Shown: positions 37,101 through 47,613 of the stretch, piece after piece
How positions within the stretch are numbered: position 1 is the stretch's first letter
Layout: each line of letters starts with the position of its first letter
Assembly: GCA_038049695.1 (NCBI GenBank)
Contig: CP142460.1
Span: 39,241,501-39,305,500 of the forward strand
Length of the DNA stretch: 64,000 nt
DNA from: Cinnamomum chago
Lineage: Eukaryota > Streptophyta > Magnoliopsida > Laurales > Lauraceae
Direction of reading: 5' to 3'
The notes under the pieces: generated by a model
Told to the model about the DNA's origin: nothing
What the model saw: only the letters and a program-made list of their open reading frames with translations
Database searches by the model: none
Translations under genes and position numbers: made by a program

Positions 37101-40100
37101 ACTATACTACAAGCTGAGCAGCATTGTACATCATTCTTTGTACGTAATGTCAAGTTCACTTATGATCTAGTACAGAATATTTCATAGGAAAAAAAAAATC
37201 ATAATAGAAGTGTGTGTCGCTCGCACCAAGGCTAGATCATTGCATGTAAACATGTTACTTAAGAAAATGCCCAAGACCAGCAACTAGAAAAGAAGAGATG
37301 GGGTAATAATGGGTGAGTGTGTTTGTGGAGACAGATGTATTCAAGATACATGGGCCGCATGCTCAGGATTTTTGTATTCCAAAAAGTTAGAACATGTGAT
37401 GATGGGATTTTTTCCCTCTACTTTGGTGAATAATGTGAAAACGGAGGAAAAATGGGTTTGGTTGATGAAAATTTAGTACCTAGAGGTTTTAAGCAAATGG
37501 GCGATATTGCCAAAACCTGCATTCGGATTTGGCTCCCAAACACCTAAATAACGCTAAACATGTAATGCAGTCCAAATGGATCTGCTGCACAACTCCAAAC
37601 GACGAAGCTACAGTACAAATATTCAACTAGAGAATGAGAACAAGCTTTCTCCAGTTCTGTGAGAACAGATAAAGGATCTTTCATCTTCGCTTTCTTTTTC
37701 ACACCACAATGAGAAATAAATCAAAGAAAAAAAAAAGGAAAGAGAGTAAAAGTGGAGGTAAAGAATGAAACATAATTGAAGAACGTTTGTTTTAGGAAAG
37801 CAAAAAAAAATTGAAGAAAGATTGTTATGAATCTTTTCGTTGAGAAGCCACTAATCAATTCATTTGTGCAGGTCTTTTCAATCATCTAGTAATGCTCTCA
37901 ACCACAATAACAAATTATTCTACCAAAAAAAAACACACAATAACAAAATAGGGGACTCTGGGCAGCCTTGTTGGGAATTTCTCCCATTCTGGAAGAACCT
38001 TTAGCAGATCGGTTAATTTCAATACGGTTAGAATATTTTGGGCAGGTTAAACTGTCTCCATATCGTCTTAAAGGACAGGCGCTTAATTACCTTATTGTTG
38101 TTTTTCCTTGCTGATATCTGTTCTAAATCATGAAGTTTGCATTAATTTCATTATAGAAAGAAAACTGCTAATGAAGGCATCACCAATTCCATCAATATTG
38201 TGTTGCAGGGTCCTCTGGCTGCATCTGTGCTTCAGCTGCTGACAAAAGATGATTTGAGCAAATTATACTTTGGCGGGTTCCAGATGCTTGATATCAACGG
38301 GATACATTGCTTTCTCACAAGAACTGGGTATATTACTTTTGCTCCTTACAAGTTCATTGCTTCATATTTAGCTCGTTGGACTTCAATATTGGTGTCAGGA
38401 GGTTGTTGCATGCACAGCTTGTACATTTACATCAATGAAACTTTATGTCACTGATCAAGGAGAAAGAATTTCGGAGTGCACAAGAACACATATTTTAAAT
38501 TTTCAGATTGAACGAGTATATTTTATTTCCTGTGGGGATGGACTATGGAGATATATTTGGTATAACGCTCTACACCTATGCTTTTCCGTCCTTTTGGCTT
38601 CCTTTGTATTATGCATTATTTCTTTTTTATCAATATAATTTACCTATTAGTATTACCATTAATAATGATAAAAAAGGAAAGTAACAAGTTGAAAGAACAA
38701 TCAATCAAGACCCTAGATTGGTACTGGGTTAGATTCAAGATTGCACATGGCTAGCTCAGCTCGGGTCTAACAAGTAACAACAAGCTTTTGGCTTGTGGAA
38801 TGGGTATTGTAATATGCTTGAGTTTCGGGTCTGTCTTATTCCATCTTGAAGGATGACTTCAATCCTGTTGAAAATCTCAGGGAGATACTTGATATTTTCT
38901 AAAAAGAAAAAATAGAAAAATAACTAGAACCTAGTCAACTCAACTTGGATGACTTTGCAATTGAGTTATTAAAGTGAGGTCACTATTAGGCTGACAACCT
39001 CCTTATGCCATAAATGTCAGCTTCCTAGTCTTTCCACACATTAGTCTTTGGTTGGAAAATTAGGGTACCATGTGTTGTGTCTCTAGTATAATTCACTGAC
39101 ATCTCATACATCCTTCAATCTTCGTTTCTCATCAGCTCTTCTCTTCTTGCAAATAAAAGATTCTTTACCGTTTCTTGCTTTGATTAACAATGAGCACTGA
39201 TTTTTCTTCATACATTTAAATGTTGGTGAAGGAAAAAAGTGGCCATTGATGGAATGAATAATCAGAGTTGACCTGCCCAAAGTTTCTTTGGCTGTGTACA
39301 CAAGGTTCTCTTGCATGTTTTAGCTAGTGAATAAATGAAAATTGAAACCCGAAGTTAACTCCATCACTATAATTCAGCATTTACAGAAACTTGTCAGGAG
39401 CTTGATTGAATTTGAAATTTCTGCCACCTACCGGAAGAACTTTTGATGAACATTTTCCTTGAATCTGGATTTGTTTTAGGATTCCTAGACGTTCATTAAA
39501 TAAAGGAAAATAAAGAACTCAGAAATTGACTGATATTTTCTTTTAAAACTCTTATCTTAAAGCTCTATCTCACTTCAAATTTAAGAACAGCTGTAATTTT
39601 TCAGGTAGGCCAATTTGGAACTCTGGAATTTTGGCTGGGATTTCTGAAATCCGGGGATGCGATTTCAGAAATATCCATTTCTAAGTAATAATTTCAAAAT
39701 TCCAATCAGATGAGGATTTCCTTGATATCAGGGATTTTACTATTTTAGAAATCTCAGCAACATTCCAATCAAAGTTCCTATGAAGAGGATAAATCAGAAA
39801 TCTTAGCATCCCAGCATTTCAGAGATCCAATTAGCTGATGAATTTGCTTCCAAACAGGCGTTAAAGTCTTTTAATCTTTTTTCTTTTTTAATCTGTTTCT
39901 TATGTGTAAAGTAACTTCTAGGTACACTGGTGAGGATGGTTTTGAAATCTCTGTTCCATCAGAGCGTGCTGTAGATCTTGCAAAGGCTATCGTGGAGAAG
40001 TCCGAAGGGAAAGTAAGGTTAACAGGCTTAGGTGCCCGTGACAGCCTTCGGCTGGAAGCAGGCCTCTGTTTATATGGTAATGACATGGAACAGCATGTCA

Positions 40101-40468
40101 CACCCGTTGAGGCTGGGCTTACATGGGCAATTGGGAAGAGAAGAAGAGCAGAGGGTGGATTCTTGGGTGCACAAGTGATTCTCAAACAGCTCGAAGAGGG
40201 TCCACCCATTAGGCGCGTTGGTTTCTTCTCTACAGGCCCACCTCCCAGGAGCCATTGTGAGATATTGGATGCTGGTGGCAAGGGACTTGGAGAGGTTACC
40301 AGCGGTGGGTTCAGTCCATGTCTCAAGAAGAACATCGGGATGGGGTATGTGAAATCTGGTTCCCATAAGAATGGAACTGAGCTCAAAATTGTTATTCGAG
40401 GGAAATCCTATGACGGGGTTATAACAAAGATGCCCTTCGTTCCCACAAAGTACTACAAACCATCCTAG
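34155..40468 (+). CDS. GDCST: Glycine cleavage system T-protein (aminomethyltransferase), mitochondrial
   Basis: Coding exons are 34155-34733, 38209-38327 and 39922-40468, joined in phase 0 and phase 2 at GT-AG introns. The product is 414 residues, the usual size for plant T-proteins (about 408). The enzyme (EC 2.1.2.10) takes the aminomethyl group from the lipoyl arm of H-protein, releases ammonia and makes 5,10-methylene-tetrahydrofolate; it is central to photorespiration in the mitochondrial matrix. Residues 1-~37 are a basic, Ala/Ser-rich transit peptide ending in an RRGFAS cleavage-like motif. The folate-binding T domain follows, with the conserved acidic GGAIDDSV motif near 134-140, and the C-terminal domain ends [10 protein letters not shown]. 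The start is the first in-frame ATG after the leader and gives a normal transit peptide. I see no stop or frameshift, so the gene looks functional despite its repeat-filled introns. Confidence 0.95.
35250..35430 (+). repeat. Degenerate short tandem repeats in intron 1
   Basis: Five or more copies of an ACTCACACATGTGAGGAGAC-like motif, several containing the near-palindrome CACATGTG. Function unknown. Confidence 0.6.
35541..35666. mobile_element. Small MITE-like element in intron 1
   Basis: Terminal inverted repeats ATGATGCACGGATAC (left) and ATGATGCACAAATAC (right strand) enclose a TCGTGTCG/TCGTATCG-rich core. GTTCT occurs just outside both ends but not in a clean target-duplication position. 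Superfamily not assigned. Confidence 0.5.
36952..36977. repeat. GT dinucleotide microsatellite
   Basis: About 13 uninterrupted GT/TG repeats in intron 1. Confidence 0.9.
38328..39921 (+). other. Intron 2 of the T-protein gene (1594 bp)
   Basis: Begins GTATAT after a phase-2 junction within a Gly codon and ends TTCTAG. It contains a MITE-like element at 39608-39860. Confidence 0.85.
39608..39860. mobile_element. MITE-like element in intron 2 (about 253 bp)
   Basis: Imperfect terminal inverted repeats GGCCAATTTGGAA (left) and CGCCTGTTTGGAA (right strand), with GTA and TTA flanking. It ends only ~60 bp before the exon 3 acceptor. Its content of repeated ATTTCAGAAAT-like words suggests foldback structure. 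Confidence 0.45.
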
Positions 40469-41469
40469 ATAGTTCAGAAAAATCTCCAACTCATCTGATT
40501 GTCTTTTCACTTATGTTTATGATGATTATGAATGCTGTTAGCGGCTAACATTGACATTTCGACGAATTTACTCACAAGGTGATTATGAAATTTCATGCAT
40601 TTGTTTGATTGAAAGTGAAATTAAGCTCGAGAGAGGAGTATCTTTATGGAGATTAATTAAACATGTAAGTTTTCATGAGTCTCTAGGGCACGCTTGGTGA
40701 ATTCATGCTTAATCCCTGTGAGTTATCGTGGCAAACTGGCTTTTGTCAAAGGGTTTAAGAGGGGAGGGAGAGAGAACTGCCTTTTGATAGATTGTTACCT
40801 ATTCTTCACCGAATGGGCTGGTTTGGCCTAAGAATTTGGGAAATCCTTGAATGGAATTGTTCAACATAAAATTTGCGCAGTCTGCTGATGTGGAATTTTC
40901 TTTCTTATTTGCTAGATGTTGTGTTTCACTGATGAAATGCCATTCTCAAAATTTTCTTTTCACAGATTTCGTGGATTGCCTTTGCTTCAGTTTTGCCTTA
41001 TTTCCTAAACCAATTTGATAAAAAGATGATGTCTTTATCGAATTAGTTTTATTACTGACTAGCAAAAAAAAGGCTTACCAAAAAATAAAATAAAATAAAA
41101 ATATAGTGAAATGTAGGGTTTTCCTTGAAATATTATTGAAAAAATAAATTATAAATAAATAAACATATTATTTTTAAAAAAAATCCCATGGTAATCTCAG
41201 ACTGGTAAGCAAAATAATTTATTTATAGAACTTAGAAGCTTGAAACACTAATGTTATGGGACTTTGAAATAGTATAAAAGAATTATAAAAAAAATTCATG
41301 TGGTGGTAATTGAAAATTTTATTGCAAATCCAGTGTGCTATAATGCCCCCGCCCCGCCCCCCCCAACCAAAGAAAAAGAAAAAGAAAATACAATCTTTAG
41401 TAATCATAATATATTTAATCCCAAAATCCCAAATACAAGTAATCAACACGGACATCAAAGTAATACAAA
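40469..41469. other. 3' flank of the T-protein gene
   Basis: Contains the presumed 3' untranslated region; a poly(A) site is not clear. The rest is AT-rich with short A-rich runs. No gene or element is recognised. Confidence 0.4.
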
Positions 41470-42764
41470 CTAGCAATACCCCGTGCTATGCACGGTCCAC
41501 CTTGAGTTTCTTGCGTTGATACTGTGACCTAGGTGGGTCACCCGATGACCCATTTGATCTGTGAATTCGAAGAAGGACCCATGAGCGATCCAATAGGTGG
41601 TGGACTCGTGCGAGATGGACCTTGTTTGGCCCACCATCTAGCGTTTGATCAGAGAAAGGGAGAGTACGTGTTTTAGGAAGCAGTTAAGAAGCGCGAATTT
41701 TTTTTTTTTTTTTAAGTTTCAATCATTGTTTAGTCCATTCAGTTTCCTGCGTTGATACCGGGACCCAGGTGAGCCATCAAATGACCCATCCGATCCGTGG
41801 ATTCGAAGGAGGACCCACCGAAGACCTATTATGTGGTGGACCCGTGCGAGTTGGGCCCTGTTTGGCCCACCATCCAGCGTCTGATCAGAGAAAGGGAGAT
41901 GATTTATTTTAGAAAGCAATTGAGAAGTTGAATTTTTTTTAAGTCATTGTTTGGGCCATACAGCTGTTCCGCTTGATTTTCTTGCGTTGATACCATGACC
42001 TAAGTGGGCTACCAGATGACCCATCTGATCCGTGGATCCGAAGGAGGATCCATCGGCGACCCGTTAGGTGGTGGACCCATGCGATGTGGGCCCTGTTTGG
42101 CCCACCATCCAGCGTCTCCGAAGGAAGACCCACCGGGGACCCATTAGGTGGTGGACCCGTGCGAGGTGGGCCCAACGTTTAATCAGAGAGAAGGAGAGGA
42201 CGTGTTTTAGGAAATAGTTAATGATTGAGAATTTTTCTTTTTTTAAAGTTTTAGTCATTGTTTGGGTCATCAGTTTCTTGCGTTGATATCGGGACCCAGG
42301 TGGGCCACCCACCCGATGACCCATCTAATCTGTGGATCCGAAGGAGGACCCATTGGCGACCCAGTAGGTAGTGGACCCGTGCAAGGTGGGCCCTGTTTGG
42401 CCCACCATCCAACGTCTGATAAGAAAAAAGGGGAGTATTTGTTTTAGGAAGGAGTTAAGAAGCAGGATTTTTTTTTTTTTTAAGTTTCAGTCATTGTTTG
42501 GGCCATTCAGTTTCCTGCGTTGATACCGGGACCCAGGTGGGCCACCCGATGACCCATCCGATCTATGGATCCGAAGGAGGACCCACCGGAGACCCATTAT
42601 GTGGTGGAGCCATCCTGCATTACGTAGTGGTTTTTTTTTTTTTAGGAAGTTATGTGGGTCGGTTGGTGAGAGTGGAGAGAGGAAAGTAGAGAGGTAGAGG
42701 AAATACTGACACGTGGAGCCCTGTGGTTAAACAAATGGAGATTACATTCCCTTAGTAATATAGA
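41470..42764 (-). mobile_element. Non-autonomous Helitron (1295 bp) with internal tandem repeats
   Basis: On the minus strand the 5' end reads A/TCTATATTACTAAGG (start 42764). The 3' end is a hairpin CCGTGC-ATA-GCACGG (41481-41495), then GGTATTG and CTAG/T (41470). TC start, hairpin, CTRR end and insertion between A and T without duplication are the Helitron hallmarks. No Rep/helicase gene is present. The body is about five ~236-bp repeats carrying TGCGTTGATA anchors. Confidence 0.75.
41500..42620. repeat. ~236-bp tandem repeat within the Helitron
   Basis: TGCGTTGATA anchors fall at 41512, 41748, 41983, 42279 and 42516 (spacings 236, 235, 296 and 237). The longer third unit contains an extra internal ~60-bp duplication. 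Units share a TGGGCCCTGTTTGGCCCACC near-palindrome and poly-T runs. Confidence 0.8.
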
Positions 42765-42926
42765 TGAGGTTTTCAAATATAATTGGAAGAAAATAAATCC
42801 CAAAAAATATACCAACTTACATATAAAAAATCAATATATCAATTCAAGCTTAATCATTATTAAAATTCTATACATCAAAATCAATGTCAAAAGTCCAAAC
42901 AGGGGGTGACACGTAGGGGGGCGGGT

Positions 42927-42947
42927 GGGGGGGGGGGGGGGGGGGGG
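42927..42947. repeat. Poly-G tract
   Basis: A run of about 21 G preceded by G-rich sequence; a likely place for length error in assembly. Confidence 0.8.
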
Positions 42948-43304
42948 ATAAAAAAAGGATATATTGGATGGCCAGGATTTTTTATATTTGGGACATAATA
43001 TATGCACAGAGGGAGCCATCAGATCAATGGTCAGGATCACTGGTACGCGGACCGCACATGTATAATTACAAAACCAAAACATTGATTATGCTATGCATAT
43101 CTCTAAACTGAGCATCATTTATGGGCATCATTCTGCTTTGGTCTACCATGAAATGGTAAGAGTTTGGGAGGCCTGTTTTTCCAAGGACACATCACCACTT
43201 ACTTGAACATCCACTAAAGACTAATAACCCAGTCAAATGAAATTAAAAATGGGAAACTTTCTAAATGCAGCCTAAGTTTTTGGTACATTTTAAATCATTA
43301 CAAG

Positions 43305-44265
43305 TAGGGCTGCACAAAAAATCCGATATCACCGTAAGACTGAACCGGGCAGTTCGGATCGGTTTGGTTAATGGTTTGAAAATCATAAATAACTGCTTAC
43401 ATCGGTTGGTTATCGGTTTGAGCCCATGGTTAACCGCTTAAACTGAATCGACCGTATGTAGTAACTTAAGTGTTGCTTTTTTACTATTTTAACCTTAGGG
43501 TTTCGTTTTTTACTACTTTCAAAGTTACATTCCATAGCTCCATTCTCACTTGAACTTAACAGTCTAACACTGCCTTAATGCATCTCCTCTAATCTCTCAA
43601 ATGCTTTTTGATACTCCATTGCAGATGGAGGGATTACTGTACAGGGTGTTTTCCTTCCATCATAATTCCTATATCGTTTCAATGGAGTTTTTATCAGAAT
43701 GCTGCACTCTTGAAAATGGTAGAAAAGCCAGTAGAGCCTAGCCTTTTGATGGTTGGTTTTGGTCTCACCTAACCAATGTGTTAAGAAACCTTCATTTCTA
43801 AAAAATACAGTGGGTTCTGATACAAATTCCATTTGTGTGTGACTTTTATTAAAATGAACTATTATTCTATTGTAATTCCAAATGGTATCATGCGGAATGA
43901 ATGTTTCACTGCAAGTTGGTTATTTTTTTTTATTTTTTTATTTTTTTGTGCTTGTGTTTAGTCCAAACTCTTTTTTTTTGGAGCAGAATTATTTTTTATA
44001 TGCGTTTAGTCCAGTCTAGAATGTTGGATTTTTATGTTTGCACTAAACATTGGAATAAATACAAAGGACGGGGTATCATCATTTTGAAATTTTCAATGTT
44101 TGATTTTCAAAAAAATAAAATAAAAAACAACGGTTTAACTGACCGAACTGTTTGGTTTAGTTCGGTTTAAGCCCTCTACATCGGTCAGATCGGATTTGTC
44201 AATTAAAAAACCGACAGGTTCGGTTTAGTTGTTGGTTTTAATATTAAACCGATCCGACAACCCTA
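43305..44265. mobile_element. hAT-like element (961 bp), degenerate
   Basis: Ends TAGGGCTGCAC (left) and TAGGGTTGTCG (right strand) form imperfect terminal inverted repeats. Flanking octamers ATTACAAG (43297-43304) and AGTACCAG (44266-44273) match at 6 of 8, consistent with a decayed 8-bp duplication. Both arms contain many AACCG/CGGTT words. An 85-codon minus-strand open frame (43575-43832) in the middle matches nothing I recognise. Confidence 0.5.
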
Positions 44266-44607
44266 AGTACCAGTACAAGATAGAAAAAAAACTAAATTTC
44301 AAACTGGGCCCGAAGCTTTTCATTTTTGTTTCAAATCAGGACAACCGACGGGATTTGGGACTGGCAGGTAACTTTCCCCCATTTTTTTTTTCTTTGAAAA
44401 CCCCAAAAATGCTTTTCTTCCTTCCTCAGGGTTCTCCGATCTCCATCCATCCCCAAGTGCATGATCTCAATCTCGTCTGGGAAGGAGTGCAACATCACGG
44501 AGATGAAATCCGAAGACGAGGAAGAGGTCCGAATGCAGCTGAGGGAGAGCATCACCGCAACTACAATCATAGAGAACTGGGCAGATGAATTGTCCAGATA
44601 TAAGATA

Positions 44608-45276
44608 TTATATAGGTTCTTTCATCATAATCTCATAGACATGAGTTGGCAAGTACTAAAGGTGTAAAAAAAAAATCGGAAAACCGTCTAACCGAACCGA
44701 ACCGCGGTTAATAACTGTATTTCACGGTTCGGTTACGGTTACGGTTAATGAAATAAAAAAACCGCAAGGTTCGGTTCGATTACGGTTTTCCGTAATAATT
44801 CACGGTTATTAACCGAACCGAGATACGGTTCGGTTAACCGTATGCGGTTAACCGTATCGTTTACAAATAAAAGAAAAAATAAGGGAGTTGAATGAAATAT
44901 TTCTTACCTTATTTAATTGTTCATTATGTGTCATTTTACCTTCAATCATTCACATTTATCCCCTTATGTGAGGAAGGCATTCCACGGTTATTAACCGTAA
45001 CCGAACCGTTTAATACGGTTAACCGCGGTTACGGTTTTTCATGGTTTTTGTGGATACGGTTACGGTTTTTAAAGACAAAAAACCGCGGTTACGGTTCTGT
45101 TAACGGTTTTCCCAAATTAACCGGTTAACCGAACCGTTACACCCCTAGCAAGTACTGCACCTTTTTATCAGAAAGAAAGAAAAACACATGATAACTTCCG
45201 AAAGCAAGAAACTTACAGGATCATCGATACACTCCAATTTCTTCATATCAACTCTGTTATTCCACAGTCCATGCAA
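44608..45276 (-). pseudogene. Possible 3' end of an unidentified gene, split by a MITE
   Basis: Speculative. On the minus strand a 60-nt exon-like segment (45217-45276) has an acceptor TTTGCGTACAG before it and a perfect GTAAGT donor after it. A second acceptor GGTGCAG precedes a frame that, with the MITE and one target duplication removed, runs 15 codons to a TAA at 44608-44610. The two pieces join in phase 0. The MITE at 44657-45147 sits two to three codons into the last exon and would replace the tail. No upstream exons are found before the Tat LTR at 45511, so this could be a gene fragment or chance. I do not recognise the protein. Confidence 0.25.
44657..45147. mobile_element. hAT-like MITE (491 bp, TSD GCAAGTAC)
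   Basis: Starts TAAAGGTGTAA and ends TTACACCCCTA, near-perfect terminal inverted repeats. A perfect 8-bp duplication GCAAGTAC flanks it (44649-44656 and 45148-45155). The subterminal regions are dense in AACCG/CGGTT words on both strands and the centre is AT-rich. No transposase is encoded. The 8-bp duplication points to hAT. Confidence 0.85.
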
Positions 45277-45510
45277 CTGTACGCAAATGAGTTGGGTTTG
45301 ATCAGTTTCATGTAGTTTGGGTCGGGCTTGTATCTGTTAATTCTGTCCGTAGTTTGGGTCGGGCTTGTTTTGTTAATTCCGTCCACTATTGTACGCGATG
45401 GGTGTTAGGTTGTTTTGAATAAGTAAAGGAACCCTCTATGTGGAGTTCAGTTCTGCAAGTTAGAATTTGTTAGAGAATGGAACAGGTCTTAGGGAGCAAA
45501 TGACCCTTGC

Positions 45511-46198
45511 TATGAGTGCCTAAAAGTCAAGGACTCAGATTAGGTGAGTGTGAGACTCGTGATTTGATGTTTAAGCTTCTTTGGGGAAGATAGATCGCCT
45601 TAGAACCTGAAAGGGAAGGAGAAATAGAGATCAGAGACTCTGGTTGCCATCAGCCGAAGGCTCTCCGATGCCTGAGTTAGTGCTAACACTGAACAAATGA
45701 TGGAGATGAGGGGTAAGTATGCTAGTATTGCATGTTAAGGCGTTCTCAGGCCTGTTATTGCGTAATTCAACGTATTATTGCATACCTTAGAAGGGATTGG
45801 TATCCCTCTATAAGCAAAGATTTCACCTGGCGCACCGTTAGTGGGGGTAGGTGGAGATATTGTCCGGTCGAATCAAGAGATGACCTCCGGTATTAATGTG
45901 GATGCGGTTGATCAAGACGACACATGATCACTATCCGGCGCCTGTCTTGTCTGTCAGCAAGTTCTGCAAGGTAACCGTAACTTTATGGAAGTATAATCAA
46001 GGCCTAGTGCCCATCTCTGTGGACGGACCGAGCTGAAGATGATACTGAGGCCAGATTTGGATGCATCCTGGCACTATTGCCGAGGTGCCTCATATCGAGA
46101 CCGAGATGGGCCCAGTCGGTACTCTTACCGAGGCTGGCTCAAGTTTGGCGCCAACTGGCACTGTTTGCAGAGCTGAGATGAGATGTCTAGCTGGTACC
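45511..46198 (-). repeat. Solo Tat-type LTR, left part (TSD CTTGC)
   Basis: With 50434-50554 this forms an ~809-bp LTR in minus orientation. On the minus strand it starts TGTGTGGGG (50554) and ends GGCACTCATA (45511). The outer flanks carry a perfect CTTGC duplication (45506-45510 and 50555-50559), so it is a solo LTR. It is related to the LTR at 55949-56622. It is split by the chromoviral solo LTR at 46199-50428. Confidence 0.75.
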
Positions 46199-47613
46199 TG
46201 TCGCGACCCCGGACTGGGAATCCATGAGAAGGAGCGGATCCGGAGTCGGGACATTACATACATCAGAGATGATGGTGAATAGGTAACCACAACATCTGTT
46301 TAATAACATACGTTTATTTAATTTCCCACAGGTGTCCGCGGTGAGGATATCACAACCATAACTGAACATTTCTATTAAATGCGGAAGCATGTAGCAAATC
46401 AAATAGTCAAACCATCCTTGGTCATCAAGACAATAACACAAGTCTAAAGTATTGTATCAGAATGAGCAATGAACATTAACACGTTACCCAAAGTAGGTTA
46501 AAGTTTATACAAATAACATTTAATTACATTTCCCCAAAAATAGAGGCCCACAAGGCCAATATAACAAAATACCAATCCAAAGAATGGTTAAAAGTTCTCC
46601 CAAAGTATTAAGTCTCTCATAGCCACCAAACGTCTACATGACGTCATCAGTACGCCACTCAACTAACTGTTGCGGTTCTACGACCGCCTCCTCGTGCTCC
46701 TCCTCGGGGTAACCAACAACGGGACCTGAGTACCAAAGAGTAGGTCAAACACGACGGTTTGGCAAATGGAGGAAAACACAACGACAATATGAAAATAAAT
46801 GAATTTACCTTCAAAACATGTAAACTTGTTTAAATAACAATTTCTATGAACGAGATAAAACATTTATTCAATTACAAGGATGCAATGTAAAACATGTAAG
46901 GTGACCAAGGAAACGGGAAACAAGCAAGATGACAACCACACGAAGCTAAGTCCTCTATCACTAAGGTGATAGAGCAATACTAGGCACTGATCTCAGTCAC
47001 TCTAGGTGAGGAGAAACAGTGGATCTCATATAAATACATATACATATACAATACTATACATGACCACGGTAGCGAGCCGGGCATCAGGGACCACAGTAGC
47101 AATCTGCGGCATCGGGACAAGACCACGATAATAACCGGGTAGCGGGATCCAAACTGCAGCTGGCGGGACAAGAGGGGGATCTCCAAGTCGGTGGATCAGA
47201 CCAACAGGGTTATCCAAGCTTAGTGGTGCCGACTAATAGGTCAAACAACAATTCGAGACATATGCAAGTAAATCAAGTACAATAAGTAAACGGGCAAGAC
47301 GGGAGTGCTCAAGGGCACACTGTCATTTCATGTGGTGCAATGCACTTCAAGACAAGTAACTATTTCAAGTGTAATTCAATACTTTCGGAAAAACAAGGTA
47401 TGTAGTATAAATCTCAGGATCAATAAAGTACCATAAACAATCGAAATTTCGGGTACAGCATCGGTTCAAGATTTATTTGAAGTGAATAGGGATCCTGTAT
47501 GTCAATCTAATAATAATTTGGTACTCTTGAGTTTGGGGACATTCCGGGCTCCTTATACACTTTGAATTTTCAAAACTTCGAATGACATCCTTGTGATATG
47601 GTTTCTTTCTCGG

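Larger units (their letters stand above)
34734..38208 (+). other. Intron 1 of the T-protein gene (3475 bp)
   Basis: Starts GT after a CAG codon and ends TGTTGCAG. It holds short diverged repeats (35250-35430), a ~126-bp MITE-like unit (35541-35666) and a GT microsatellite (36952-36977). No other gene is recognised in it. Confidence 0.85.

Noticed and set aside
43575..43832. 85-codon minus-strand frame within the hAT-like element
   Set aside because: No recognisable domain; probably chance or a decayed fragment.
44461..44667. 68-codon plus-strand frame with an acidic central part and an acceptor-like CCTCAG upstream
   Set aside because: It looks protein-like but I recognise no family, it overlaps the possible minus-strand gene end, and its tail runs into the hAT-like MITE. 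Left unannotated.
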